A stretch of 64,000 nucleotides of DNA from Rhodanobacteraceae bacterium (lineage in GTDB: Bacteria > Pseudomonadota > Gammaproteobacteria > Xanthomonadales > Rhodanobacteraceae): contig JAEUPP010000043.1 of assembly GCA_016790075.1 (NCBI GenBank), forward strand, positions 1 through 64,000, in the 5' to 3' direction. Below the pieces are notes generated by a model, which saw only the letters and a program-made list of their open reading frames with translations, ran no database searches and was not told the DNA's origin. Shown one piece after another: positions 17,046 through 26,808 of the stretch. Within the stretch, counting starts at the first letter, position 1. Each line of letters opens with the position of its first letter. A program made the translations under genes and the position numbers.

Positions 17046-18830
17046 ATGAGCGAGAATCTACAGGCTCAACCTGGGAAGCTTGGTGGCCTGTTTGTAATGG
17101 CGTTGGCAGCGGCGCTGTGGGCTGGGCGCAGCGAAGCAAATCGGGCGGATCTCGATCCTTCATTCGGCAACGGCGGTGTCGTCAAGCTGCAACTAGCTGA
17201 GCACAGCAGCCTGCTCGACCTCGCCGTACAGGCCGACGGCCGTATCGTCGGCGTCGGCTACGCGAGTACGGGCGGATCGCGCCAGTGGGCCATAGTTCGC
17301 TTTGACACCAATGGCAGCCTTGATTCGGGATTCGGTATCAATGGCGCCATCTTGCTCACGCCGCCGGCGGGTGCGTCCGCCACGACCACGGCGCGCGCGC
17401 TGACCTTTGATGGTGCGGGCAATATTCTCGTAGTAGGCGACGATGTGATCCTGCGCCTCACGCCGGCTGGTGTACCGGATGCGAGTTATGGCGTGGCTGG
17501 TTTCTACAACCCGCCGGCACCGACGGTACCGTTACCGTACGGCGAGCCTGGGCCGTACTTTGCCGATATCGCTCTTGCTGAATCGGGCGGCTTCATCGTT
17601 TCCGGTTCGGTGGTCTACGGCGAAGGAGCGCTCTACGCCGCACCGCACGCGTCTGTTACGAAACTCACGGCGGCCGGTATCGCCGATACCTCGTTCGGCA
17701 ACAACGCCAGTGTGTTCCTGCCGGGTAACTATCCAGCGCGGTTGTACAGCGGGACCCAGGAATCCGTGCAGCTGGGCGGTGCCATCTATATGGCCGACTA
17801 CGAATGGGACCGGTTCTCGCAAAACCAGCTTCCGGGTGTGCGCAAGATTCTCGCCAGCGGCAGCTTCGATGCGGTCTTTGGAAGCGGCGGCTATCTTCTT
17901 CCCTTTACCAATACCGATGGCAGATTCAATGGGCACCTTGCGAGCGCTATCGCCTTGCAATCCGGTTCGCGTCTCATCGTTGCGGGTACGGGCGGCGGGT
18001 ATCCATTTCCGCGTACTGCTGCCGTATCGCGTATTTCTGCGCTGGGGCAGATTGATCCGACGTTCACGCGGTTCACCATGCCGGAGCCTAGTGGTTCAAC
18101 CGGCGGTAAGCCTAAGCTACTCGTTGATGTGGATGGTCGTGTGATCGTCGCCGGTTGGAAACAGCCAAACGGCGCCGTCGTAGCGGGCCTGTTGCCGGAC
18201 GGGGCGCCCGACCCTGATTTCGGTACGGTGGGAATCGCTTCGCTGCTGGTGCCGTTTGAAGGGGCCAATAGTGCTGCTATCGCGCGCCAGGCTGACGGCA
18301 AATACCTGATCGCCGGATCGGGTGACGAAGGCAGTTCCGCAGCCGCGATCTATGTGGCGCGCTTGCGCGGCTCGGCGGCAATTCCACCCGAAATCAGTAC
18401 GGTACCGGCGGCCGGCACTTCCCTGTCTGCATCGGGCGGATTGCCGGGTACGACGCAGTCACTAGGCGTAGTCCGGTTTGAAAATAGCGGTGGAGATGAT
18501 CTGGTCGTGTTCGGCTGTACGGCGAGCAGTGGATTCAGTGTGACTGCCGCGTTTCCTCTGCGGGTCACGCCGAGCTCGCCGCAGAGTGTTGCGGTCTCGT
18601 GCCAGTTGCCTGCTACGCCGTCTACGGCAATCACCGGCACTTTGGTCTGCACGTCGAATGATGCTGACGAGCCACAGCTGAGTTTCCCGCTGCAATGCGC
18701 GTCGGGGCTCGGCGCGCCGGGCCCGATTTCGATTCCGACCCTGGGCCGCGGCATGCAGGGACTGCTGGGCGCGGTTGCGATATTGATGGCTTGGTTTGCA
18801 CTACGCGTCGGACGCCGGTCGTCGCGATAG
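17046..18830 (+). CDS. Delta-60 repeat protein with IPTL-CTERM sorting signal
   Basis: The 594-residue protein has an N-terminal hydrophobic signal (about residues 14-30). It then carries at least six delta-60 type repeats with the pattern LDPSFGNGGVV, LDSGFGINGAI, PDASYGVAGFY, FDAVFGSGGYL and PDPDFGTVGIA, which fold as a propeller-like array. After a beta-sandwich segment (about 455-555) the C-terminus has IPTLGRG (563-569), a hydrophobic helix and a basic end GRRSSR. This is the IPTL-CTERM layout recognised by the exosortase-H type system. The protein is probably exported and processed at the surface. The gene stands between the glycan genes and other secreted proteins. Confidence 0.82.
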   Translation: MSENLQAQPGKLGGLFVMALAAALWAGRSEANRADLDPSFGNGGVVKLQLAEHSSLLDLAVQADGRIVGVGYASTGGSRQWAIVRFDTNGSLDSGFGINGAILLTPPAGASATTTARALTFDGAGNILVVGDDVILRLTPAGVPDASYGVAGFYNPPAPTVPLPYGEPGPYFADIALAESGGFIVSGSVVYGEGALYAAPHASVTKLTAAGIADTSFGNNASVFLPGNYPARLYSGTQESVQLGGAIYMADYEWDRFSQNQLPGVRKILASGSFDAVFGSGGYLLPFTNTDGRFNGHLASAIALQSGSRLIVAGTGGGYPFPRTAAVSRISALGQIDPTFTRFTMPEPSGSTGGKPKLLVDVDGRVIVAGWKQPNGAVVAGLLPDGAPDPDFGTVGIASLLVPFEGANSAAIARQADGKYLIAGSGDEGSSAAAIYVARLRGSAAIPPEISTVPAAGTSLSASGGLPGTTQSLGVVRFENSGGDDLVVFGCTASSGFSVTAAFPLRVTPSSPQSVAVSCQLPATPSTAITGTLVCTSNDADEPQLSFPLQCASGLGAPGPISIPTLGRGMQGLLGAVAILMAWFALRVGRRSSR

Positions 18831-18906
18831 TTATCCCAAGGCGGTAAAGGCCCCGTACGAGTTTCCCCACTTCAGAATACTGACTGCGTTGCTGGGCTTG
18901 GGTCTC

Positions 18907-21291
18907 CTATTCGAAATCATCGTAGAACAACAGGTCGGCGATGACCTGGATCGTGTTCGTGCTGGTCGCGCCGCCTTCCTGTGTGACGACGATGCCGCGC
19001 ACCGTGTGCGATGCGGAAACGGGGCCGACGCTCAGATTGCCTGCAGCTACCACAGGCACGTCGATCTTCTGATCAAACCCGATGCCGAGGAAATTGCCCG
19101 CGAAAGTCGCCCAGCTCAGCGTGTAGTTCGCGCCTGGCCCTAGCTTTCGCGGCCGCGCCGTTGCGGACAGGGCAGGCGACGCTCCGGCGTTCAGTGTCGC
19201 GTTGCGCTGCACCGCTCCCGCCACCAACGGGTGGATGCCGGGCGTAGCAGGCAGCAGCAGCGAATTGCCGGTCAACGGGCTGCCATGGAGGGTTGCTGAC
19301 GATCCACTCCAGGCCCCGGCTACGTAGGCCAGGGTCGGCGGTGCGGCGTCGCCAACCGCACTCGTGGGGAGTGTCGCGGTGGGTGCCGCCAGCAGTGCAG
19401 CCACGACTGGTGCTGCAGCCGGAACCGTGTTGGCGACTGGGGCCTTGGGTATGCCATGCAGCACCAGCCCATTGAGCTGCGCAACGCTGGTGGCCGCAGG
19501 CGCTTGCGAGGTCGCATACACGCCGGCGCCGCCTGGAAAGATCTGATTGTTTGAATACTGAAGTACGTTGACCGGCGCGCTGCCTGGGTCGTAGTCGAGG
19601 AACGTGGTAGCCCCGGTGTTGTTGCTGATGATCGAATTGCGCACGACGCCGCTGACGTTGACCGCCGGAATCACGCCATTGGCGCTTTCAGGTGCCGAAT
19701 AGATGGCCGTGCCGCCCCAGATCGTACTGCCGGTCAACGAGTTCTCGACGATCTGGCTGTCGTCAATGTTGAGCTCCGAGCCTTGCACGAGGATAGCCCC
19801 GCCGACAAAGCCCGCGCGCGATTTGGCGATCGTCGTGCGTAGCAGGTTGGTAATCGAATAGTTGAAGCTCGCGAGTGCGCCGCCGGTGCCCGTGTTTGCT
19901 GCTACCGGCAGGGCCTCGTTGCCGATGAATAGCGAGTCGGTAATGTTGAGCCGTGTCATAAAGGAAATGATGGCGCCACCTATGCTGCCACCACTGTTTT
20001 CTCGTACGGTGCAGTCGGCAAATACGCTTCCGGAAATCTCGACAACGGAGCGATTCGAGTCGACAGTCCCCATCTGCGGAATGCCATTGGCACCGAAAGC
20101 GCGTGAGCCGTCGCCCGCGGCATAGAGGCAGCCGCCGAAACGGCCATTGGTGGTCTGCGTGCCCGTCCGGCCCTGTACCAGCGAATCGCGTAGCGTCAGC
20201 GTCGTACTCGGGCGATTGACTGGATCGGCGGGCTGCTGATCCTGGGACACCAGGAAGATTGCGCCACCCGATGCTTCGCCAAGATGGGTGGTTCCGGTCG
20301 CGGTATTGCCCTGGAACGTGCTGTTGTAGACCTCGAGAGCTGCGCGGTAGGCCGCGAGCGCGCCGCCCTGAGTCGACGAGTTGTTGAAGAAACGCGTGTA
20401 GTGCATGACGATGCGGGCATAGTCTTCGCCCTGCACGGCGCCGCCCTGGGTGGTCGTATCGCTGCTGGTGCCGGGATCGCGGCGCGCAAGGTTGTTGGCG
20501 AAGGTCGAATTCGTGATGACGATATCGGTCGACGGGTTTGGCAGGCCGGTCCAGGAGCCATAGCTGTAGATCGCGCCGCCGGAGAACCCGGTCTGATTGC
20601 CGTCGAAGCGCGAGTTGGTCACGCGCAGCGCCGAATTCAGTACAAACATCGCGCCGCCGACCGAATTGGCCGAGTGGCCCGGCAGGTTGGTGCGGTTGTT
20701 CAGAAAACTGGAATTGTGGATAAACGCAATGGCGCCATTGCCGAGACCTAGTGCGCCGCCTTGCAGCCGCGCCGTGTTCGCACTGAAGGTAGTGTCGATA
20801 AAGAACACGCGCGCCGACTGGGCGAGTACGGCGCCGCCGCCGCCGCCAGTAGAGACGGCATTGTTGCTGTCGAAACTGCAGCCGACGAAGGTTGCGTCTG
20901 ACTCTACGAGGGACACGGCGCCGGCGATATTGTCGATAGTCGAGCGTCCATTCGCGAAGCGCAGCCGTTCAAATACCACCGGCCGGCCGTTGGCTCGGGC
21001 TAGGTTGGTAAAGCGCAGAATTTCGGTCGTGTTCGCGCCGCTTAGCGTAACGCTGGCACCGGTCGCTGCACGTATGGTGAAGCGCTTGGTCTGGTTCTCG
21101 ATGCGGAAGCCACCGGCCGGTGCGTTGTAGGTGCCGTTTGCGATTTCAATCACGCCGCCGTCGGCAATGCCGTTGATGGCCTGCTGCAGTGTTCCCTGCG
21201 ACGGCACCAGGATTAGCGATTGCGCCAATGCCGGAGCGGAATGTAGCCAAGCCAACGAACTGAGTATTACCAACCACTTGAGCGACTTCAT
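18907..21291 (-). CDS. Secreted right-handed parallel beta-helix protein
   Basis: The 794-residue protein has a signal peptide (MKSLKWLVILSSLAWLHSAP, cleavage near ALAQ). The passenger consists of many short repeats such as GGGAVLAQSARVFFIDTTF, GGAIYSYGSW and GGAILVQGSELNIDDSQI, in the style of polymorphic outer membrane and beta-helix proteins. A beta-rich end domain with the last residues LLFYDDFE follows. The ATG at 21291 was chosen because it begins the signal peptide; the open frame reaches 21444 without a signal. It is probably an adhesin or surface protein. It converges with the IPTL-CTERM gene. Confidence 0.82.
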   Translation of the reverse strand: MKSLKWLVILSSLAWLHSAPALAQSLILVPSQGTLQQAINGIADGGVIEIANGTYNAPAGGFRIENQTKRFTIRAATGASVTLSGANTTEILRFTNLARANGRPVVFERLRFANGRSTIDNIAGAVSLVESDATFVGCSFDSNNAVSTGGGGGAVLAQSARVFFIDTTFSANTARLQGGALGLGNGAIAFIHNSSFLNNRTNLPGHSANSVGGAMFVLNSALRVTNSRFDGNQTGFSGGAIYSYGSWTGLPNPSTDIVITNSTFANNLARRDPGTSSDTTTQGGAVQGEDYARIVMHYTRFFNNSSTQGGALAAYRAALEVYNSTFQGNTATGTTHLGEASGGAIFLVSQDQQPADPVNRPSTTLTLRDSLVQGRTGTQTTNGRFGGCLYAAGDGSRAFGANGIPQMGTVDSNRSVVEISGSVFADCTVRENSGGSIGGAIISFMTRLNITDSLFIGNEALPVAANTGTGGALASFNYSITNLLRTTIAKSRAGFVGGAILVQGSELNIDDSQIVENSLTGSTIWGGTAIYSAPESANGVIPAVNVSGVVRNSIISNNTGATTFLDYDPGSAPVNVLQYSNNQIFPGGAGVYATSQAPAATSVAQLNGLVLHGIPKAPVANTVPAAAPVVAALLAAPTATLPTSAVGDAAPPTLAYVAGAWSGSSATLHGSPLTGNSLLLPATPGIHPLVAGAVQRNATLNAGASPALSATARPRKLGPGANYTLSWATFAGNFLGIGFDQKIDVPVVAAGNLSVGPVSASHTVRGIVVTQEGGATSTNTIQVIADLLFYDDFE

Positions 21292-21485
21292 AAAAACACC
21301 CTGCACGAACGTGTTAACCGCAGAGCCCGATTTCGCGGCGATCGGGCACGGACCGACTATTGATCCGTATGGACGGTTAACGCAAGTCAAGTTCTGTGCC
21401 AACCACGAGCAGCGTGGCGCCGCCTGGACTGGCAGCGCGAGCATGGAGGAACCGGGGCGCCAAGACTGCCGCCCCGGTCGCGCTA

Positions 21486-22787
21486 TCAGAAGCGATAGAC
21501 GCCCGACATCGAAAAGGTGTCGATGCCGTCGGACAGGTCAGCGGCGAAGTCGAGCTGGAACCGGCTGAAGGCCCAGCCGCCGCCGATGGCGTAATGCATC
21601 TCCGCTCCGCGACTGCCGGCGTACTGTGACGCAAACAGCTCTTCCAGTGACACGAAGTCGGTCGCGTTTGCCGGCGGAATGCCTTCGAAGCGAATGGCGT
21701 GCCGAGGGTCGTGCCAGAGGCCGCCACGCAGGCTGAAGGGATGCTGCATTGATGAAAAAGTATACTCTGCACCGAGATGGTACTCGGTGCCATCGTCAAG
21801 ACGGAGCCGGCTCGCCGCGACTGGATCGAAGAACGTCGAAATTCCGTCTGTGAGTTCGGAATACATGACGCGGTCGACGTCGAAGTTCACGACGAGGTTG
21901 TCGCTGGGGCGCCACGACAGGCCCGCCGCCCAGACGTCGGGGACATCGAAGCGGATGCGGTCGGAAAAGTACTGGCGGTCCGGCTGCGGCAGCGGCGTAA
22001 TGCCGTTGCTGAGGTTGGTGACACTGGCAGCATAGTAAAAGCGTGGCGCGTGACGGTAGGACACACCGAGACTCAAACTGCTGCTCAGGCCGAAGCGCGC
22101 GCCGAGGTTCCAGCCCAGGCCGTTGTCGCTGCCATACTGGAGTGCGGTCTGCACGCGCAGCGGACGTTGCGGAAAGAAGCGTCCAGTATTGCTGTAGATG
22201 TCGAAGTCGTAGCGCGATACGCCCAGGCCCAGCGACACGCGGTCGCTGGCGCGAAATGCGGCGGCCGCACCCCAGTTGATGATCTTGAGATCGATCGATG
22301 ATTCGGTCGAGAACAACGGCAAGCCGTCGAACGTCAGCGCATCGTCCAGCCGGAAATAGCTGTCGAAGTTCGAGACTTCATGGCGATACAGGGAAAACGC
22401 CCAGCGCTCGCGCGGCAGCACGAACGACAGATAGGACAGATTGTTCGTCGAGCTGTCGGCGTCGCGTATATCGAGTCCGGCCGTGCTGAAGGACGGTTGA
22501 GTCGTCAGGTTGCCGCCGTTGACGAAGGGTGTGCTGAACGCCGTATGGCGTCCTTCGATCGCGATTTCCGCCTGGCGCAGCTGAGCGAGTCCCGCGGGGT
22601 TCGTATAGGCGGCCGTTGCGTCGTCAGCGAGTCCGACGAAGGCGCCGCCCATGCCGAGGCTGCGGGCGCCCGGGTTCGAAAAATTGAACGGAATGCTCGC
22701 ATTCGCTTCGAGATCGTTGATCGCGCAGGCTGCGCCCGAGAGTCCCAACAAGGCGGCGCCAACAGCCGCCGCGAGAGTGCGTTTCAT
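21486..22787 (-). CDS. FadL/OmpP1-family outer membrane transport protein
   Basis: The 433-residue beta-barrel protein has a signal peptide (AAAVGAALLGLSGAACA) and the family plug segment NPGARSLGMGGAFVGLADDATAAYTNPAGLAQL. The C-terminus ends in YRF, with the terminal phenylalanine needed for barrel insertion. Members carry fatty acids or other hydrophobic molecules across the outer membrane. The ATG at 22787 follows AAGGGAGA; the six-residue-longer frame is disfavoured. It lies upstream of the beta-helix gene on the same strand, 194 bp apart. Confidence 0.9.
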   Translation of the reverse strand: MKRTLAAAVGAALLGLSGAACAINDLEANASIPFNFSNPGARSLGMGGAFVGLADDATAAYTNPAGLAQLRQAEIAIEGRHTAFSTPFVNGGNLTTQPSFSTAGLDIRDADSSTNNLSYLSFVLPRERWAFSLYRHEVSNFDSYFRLDDALTFDGLPLFSTESSIDLKIINWGAAAAFRASDRVSLGLGVSRYDFDIYSNTGRFFPQRPLRVQTALQYGSDNGLGWNLGARFGLSSSLSLGVSYRHAPRFYYAASVTNLSNGITPLPQPDRQYFSDRIRFDVPDVWAAGLSWRPSDNLVVNFDVDRVMYSELTDGISTFFDPVAASRLRLDDGTEYHLGAEYTFSSMQHPFSLRGGLWHDPRHAIRFEGIPPANATDFVSLEELFASQYAGSRGAEMHYAIGGGWAFSRFQLDFAADLSDGIDTFSMSGVYRF

Positions 22788-23110
22788 CACTGTCTCCCTT
22801 TGCAAGAATAAAGACGATGCCCGTAACGCACCGGGCTCGCGACCGCCGGGTGCGCGCGCATGGTAGCACCGGTTCAGGATCTGTCATGACCAGCCTTGCC
22901 GGGACGGCGACTGAGTTTTGACCTGTGCCGAAGCCGCAGATTGGAAGTTTCCGGAGAACTTCGCATGCCTGACCACGGTGGCGCCAGACACGGACTGCAG
23001 CAGTCGGCGCCGTCGCAGCTTCTGAGGCTGGCCTGCCTTGTAATGGTGCCGACGTCTTCCGCAGCAAGTCACGGATTCGACGTCGCTTTCCAGTAACTAC
23101 GAGGTTTCCC
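22788..23110. other. Divergent intergenic region
   Basis: A 323-bp gap between two divergent genes, which must hold promoters for both. No coding frame is convincing. I could not fix a -35/-10 pair with confidence. Confidence 0.4.
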
Positions 23111-24844
23111 ATGCGCCCCTATAGTTCTCTGACGATGCTGGGTCTACTTGCGTTTGCGGCGGGTGTCGCTGCTGTCGAGCCTACCTTTGGCCATGTCGAT
23201 GGCTATTCTTACGATTCAATCACCCAGAATCTGATCGTTCAGGGCTGGGTCTGTCAGCGTAACAACCCCAACCCTATCGACGTCCATATCTACGCGGGCG
23301 GACCCTATCCGGCCGGCACCTTTGTCAGCTATGCCTCACCGGCCAACGCTTCGCCGAATCTGGGCGAGTCCTTCCCGGGTTGTGGCGGTGATGCACGCCG
23401 CTTCAACATAGCGATTACGCCGACCATGCGTGCTCAGTATCAAGGTCAGACCCTGTATGCCTATGCTTTTCCCGCCGGCAGCAATGCGCCGATGCTGGAT
23501 GGCTCGGGCTTGCTGCGCGTTCCACATCGGATCTCGGCGGCTATTGGCGACGGTGTCACGGACGATACCGATACCATCAACGGGGAAATCGCATTGGGCG
23601 GAGTGACCTATCTCCCTCCCGGCAAGACCTATCTCGTCACCGACCGTTGCATGGTCACGGGCTGTGAATCGCCTTCTTTCCCTTCCAATGGGAACAGGGA
23701 CCGACGCGTGCTGCTGATCTCGAACCCAGGTGCTTCGCCAGCGCCGGTTGAGGTGATCGTCGACGGCACGCTGTTTCTCGCGCGGCATACCAACTCGGGC
23801 TCGACCGGTATTGAGCCGGCAGTGACGCGACAGATTGGTGTTATCCAGGTCGCCCACAATTCCAAGAATGTCACCATCAGCGGGCGTGGCACGATCGATG
23901 GCAATGCGGTCAATCAGAAGGAATGCTGCATCGGCGGCGTTGTGCTTGGCGGCCCGGCCCTGGCACCTTACTCCAGCGGCATCGACAACGTCACCGTAAG
24001 CGGTCTCACTATCCGCAATACTTACAACTGGCCCGTCACGGTTGACGGTGCGAACAACGTGACGCTGCGCGATCTCAAGATCTACGGTGGTGGCAATTCC
24101 GTGCAGTTCGCCCACGGCACCACCAATGCGCACGCCTACAACCTGCATATCGAAGATATCCACGACATCGGCTTTTCGTTCTACAACAACGTCAGCTATT
24201 CGAGCCTCGAGAATTCCGTGGTGCTCGATGCATCCGGCGCTGCGATCGGCGTTCTCGCTGACACGGTGATCCCGGCCGACACAAACCAGCCGGTTTCCCA
24301 TCACATCACGATCTCGGGCAACGAAACCCATCGCTCGCGAGCGGGAGTCGACACGCTCAATGCGAATACCGTGTCCGGCTTGAATCTGTACTTCAGCAAT
24401 ATCACGATCAGCAACAACAAGGCCTACGCAAGCCTGACCCACAACTATGGCATCAACAGTTGCGTCGGCTGCAGCGTGAGTGGCAATTACAGCGAAGGCA
24501 GCGGGACGGGCGGCAAGGACATCACTCAGATCGGGCGCTACGTGTCCGGGCTCTATCTGAGTGAATCGCAGAACGTGACCATCAGCGGCAACACCTTCGC
24601 CAACGAAGGCCAGGGCGAGAATGCCTATGGCTACGGTGCGATCGTTTACACCCAAGCCAATGGCAACAACATCGCAACGAGCAATATCACGTTTAGCGGT
24701 AACAAGTTCGTCGACCTGCAGAGTACGGGTACCATGGTCGACCGTGTTGCACAGGCACCGCCTACGCCGCTGGTCTACACCGTGTCGAACAGTACGGACT
24801 GTGGGGTTCTCGCGGCGCCGAATACCTGTACTAACGTGCCGTGA
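23111..24844 (+). CDS. Secreted pectate-lyase-like beta-helix protein with GWxC N-terminal module
   Basis: The 577-residue protein has a signal peptide (TMLGLLAFAAGVAAVEP). Residues about 23-135 form a module with GHVDG, IVQGWVCQ, PIDVHIYAG and GQTLYAYAF. It recurs in the otherwise unrelated protein at 32721-34265. The rest is a pectate-lyase-3 type beta-helix: GDGVTDDTDTINGEI near 147-161, then repeated NVTISGRGTIDGN, NVTVSGLTIRN, NVTISGNTF coils. It may bind or cleave an acidic polysaccharide, or be a structural surface protein. No catalytic residues were assigned. Confidence 0.8.
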   Translation: MRPYSSLTMLGLLAFAAGVAAVEPTFGHVDGYSYDSITQNLIVQGWVCQRNNPNPIDVHIYAGGPYPAGTFVSYASPANASPNLGESFPGCGGDARRFNIAITPTMRAQYQGQTLYAYAFPAGSNAPMLDGSGLLRVPHRISAAIGDGVTDDTDTINGEIALGGVTYLPPGKTYLVTDRCMVTGCESPSFPSNGNRDRRVLLISNPGASPAPVEVIVDGTLFLARHTNSGSTGIEPAVTRQIGVIQVAHNSKNVTISGRGTIDGNAVNQKECCIGGVVLGGPALAPYSSGIDNVTVSGLTIRNTYNWPVTVDGANNVTLRDLKIYGGGNSVQFAHGTTNAHAYNLHIEDIHDIGFSFYNNVSYSSLENSVVLDASGAAIGVLADTVIPADTNQPVSHHITISGNETHRSRAGVDTLNANTVSGLNLYFSNITISNNKAYASLTHNYGINSCVGCSVSGNYSEGSGTGGKDITQIGRYVSGLYLSESQNVTISGNTFANEGQGENAYGYGAIVYTQANGNNIATSNITFSGNKFVDLQSTGTMVDRVAQAPPTPLVYTVSNSTDCGVLAAPNTCTNVP

Positions 24845-24975
24845 CCTTGTGACGGCTCGCCTGGTATGGGCGACCCGTCCTTATAGGGTGCGGCTCTGTT
24901 GCGATGACTGCCTCTGGCGCACAAGGCGCTGCCCAAAGGATCAAGTGGTATTCGCGCTGAATGCGCGTCGCGGAC

Positions 24976-26808
24976 TCAGCGCACTTCAACAATCTGCTCC
25001 GTGCGGCAGGGCGCAGCGTCCTCTGCGCGCAGGTAGATCGCGTAGCTGCCTGGGGCGACGTTGGCGGTGCCGACATGCAGCGAGAACGCGCTCCAGTGGT
25101 AGCGCGGATCAGCGACGAATGCGGCTACGTCGGGGCGTGGCGTGATGGCCTCAGAGTTTGCGGCGTAGACGTTGCCGTCGCTGACCAGGAATACAGTGGC
25201 CGTGCCAAACATGGGCAGCAGGCGCTGGGCGCTAGGACCGACCCAACCATCCAGACGCAACGGACTGCCGCGCGTGATACTGCCGTCCGGTGTGCGGCCG
25301 CCGAGATAGTCGAGATTGCAGCGTGATGGTGGTGTCTCCTCCGGCAGCGCCACCGTCGCTCTGAATTGCGGTAGCGGTGATGTAGCGGTGGACGGCCACA
25401 GCGTGCACACGAGCCTCGACAGCCGCGCGCTCGCAGCTACATCGCAGCTATCGCGCAGGCGTTCACCGTCGACGCCCAGCGCGCTGCGCAGCGTAGCGCT
25501 GCCAAGGAACAGCGGCATCTTGCTCAGGTGCGGATAGGGCAGCCCCGGATTGTCGGCGGCTACGGGTTCGTTGCGCAGCAGGGCGGCGAGCACCAGCCCG
25601 CGGGTTTGCCAGATGCGCAGGGTCTGCAGCATCACGTAGACGCTCTGCGCCGAAACCAGGGCCAGATAAGCACCGACCACGAGCCAGACCATGCCGACGC
25701 TGGCAGCCGTGCTCCAGCGCAGCAAACGCGGCGGTGCCTCGGCGACGAGCCGGCAGGCAAAGTACACATTGGCGAGCAGGCCGTATAGCAGGGCGTCGGT
25801 ATAGCGCCACGGCACCGCGACGAGTCCCTGGCCGCGACCGTAGCCAGTCGCCAGTGCTTGCAGCACGACCCACCCCGCGAGACCAAGGAAAAACAGGTCG
25901 GCTGTGCAAAAGGTGCGGCGGCGCTTGAGTGCCAGCGCCAGCCAGGCCAGCAACGGTAGCCAGGCCAGTGGCAGCAGGGGTATGGGCCAGGACAAGACGC
26001 GTAGCGCGGCGGTTGCGGCTTCGCCGATCGAGCGGGCCATGACCGTATTTTCTGGCGGAAGCTTCGGCAATACGGCGTAACCAATGACGGCGACCGCGAG
26101 CAGCATCGCGATGACACCGGCGCGCCGCAGGCGGCTGCATCCAGGCCGACGGTCGAGCGCCAGCAGTACCGCCAGCGCAAGCGGCAGCAACAGGCCGGAA
26201 GCAAGACTCAGGATAGCCCCGGCGCTCGCCACCAGCAGTGGCGCGCCGAAGGCTGGTAACGCCGGGTTTCGCGCCACATGCTGAAACCCGAAAACGGCGA
26301 ACAGGCAGGAAAAATAGAACGGACTCTGGAAGCCCCAGAGCGTGTTCTCGAAGTTCGCTGTCATCAATGGCAGCGCCAGCACGGCCATCTGCAGCACGCG
26401 TCGCGTCAGGCCTTCGGTCGTGCGCCTGACGAACACGAAGCAGGTGGCGACGGCGGCCGCGTAGATGCCGGCGTTGGCCAGCGCGGTCACGCGGTTGTCC
26501 CAGTGCGCGCCGTTCAGACTCAGCACGGCCAGGTCGAATACACGCTTGGTGAAGATGCGATGTTCGTTGTGGGGATCAAATAGCTGCGCCCAGCTCAGAT
26601 GACCTTCCAGCCACGGGCGGATCAGCAGAAATCCTTCGCTGTCCCACTGGTCGGAGATCGGTAGCGACTGCGAGAACAGCAGTATCATCATCGCGTGGCA
26701 GACGAGCGCAAACAGCCAGACGAGCACGAACGGAATGATCTGGCTCAGTAGGCGATGAAGTACAGGCACGGGCGAGGCTTTGTCGGGCATGAGCGACACG
26801 GCACTCAT
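24976..26808 (-). CDS. Polytopic membrane protein, GT-C-like (unknown function)
   Basis: The 610-residue protein has about 10-12 membrane segments in residues 20-410 and a C-terminal soluble beta-rich domain from about 420. The first large loop contains ISDQWDSEGFLLIRPW and HNEHRIF; an acidic motif in this loop is a hallmark of GT-C glycosyltransferases that use polyprenyl-phosphate sugars. I do not recognise a named family. It overlaps the preceding 804-residue membrane protein gene by 4 bp (ATGA) and is the last gene of the glycan operon. A transfer role with a polyprenyl-linked pentose is inference from context. Confidence 0.65.
   Translation of the reverse strand: MSAVSLMPDKASPVPVLHRLLSQIIPFVLVWLFALVCHAMMILLFSQSLPISDQWDSEGFLLIRPWLEGHLSWAQLFDPHNEHRIFTKRVFDLAVLSLNGAHWDNRVTALANAGIYAAAVATCFVFVRRTTEGLTRRVLQMAVLALPLMTANFENTLWGFQSPFYFSCLFAVFGFQHVARNPALPAFGAPLLVASAGAILSLASGLLLPLALAVLLALDRRPGCSRLRRAGVIAMLLAVAVIGYAVLPKLPPENTVMARSIGEAATAALRVLSWPIPLLPLAWLPLLAWLALALKRRRTFCTADLFFLGLAGWVVLQALATGYGRGQGLVAVPWRYTDALLYGLLANVYFACRLVAEAPPRLLRWSTAASVGMVWLVVGAYLALVSAQSVYVMLQTLRIWQTRGLVLAALLRNEPVAADNPGLPYPHLSKMPLFLGSATLRSALGVDGERLRDSCDVAASARLSRLVCTLWPSTATSPLPQFRATVALPEETPPSRCNLDYLGGRTPDGSITRGSPLRLDGWVGPSAQRLLPMFGTATVFLVSDGNVYAANSEAITPRPDVAAFVADPRYHWSAFSLHVGTANVAPGSYAIYLRAEDAAPCRTEQIVEVR

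Noticed and set aside
23336-24655. 439-codon minus-strand frame opposite the beta-helix gene
   Set aside because: Shadow of the repetitive Asn/Thr-rich coding strand; no start signal or family.
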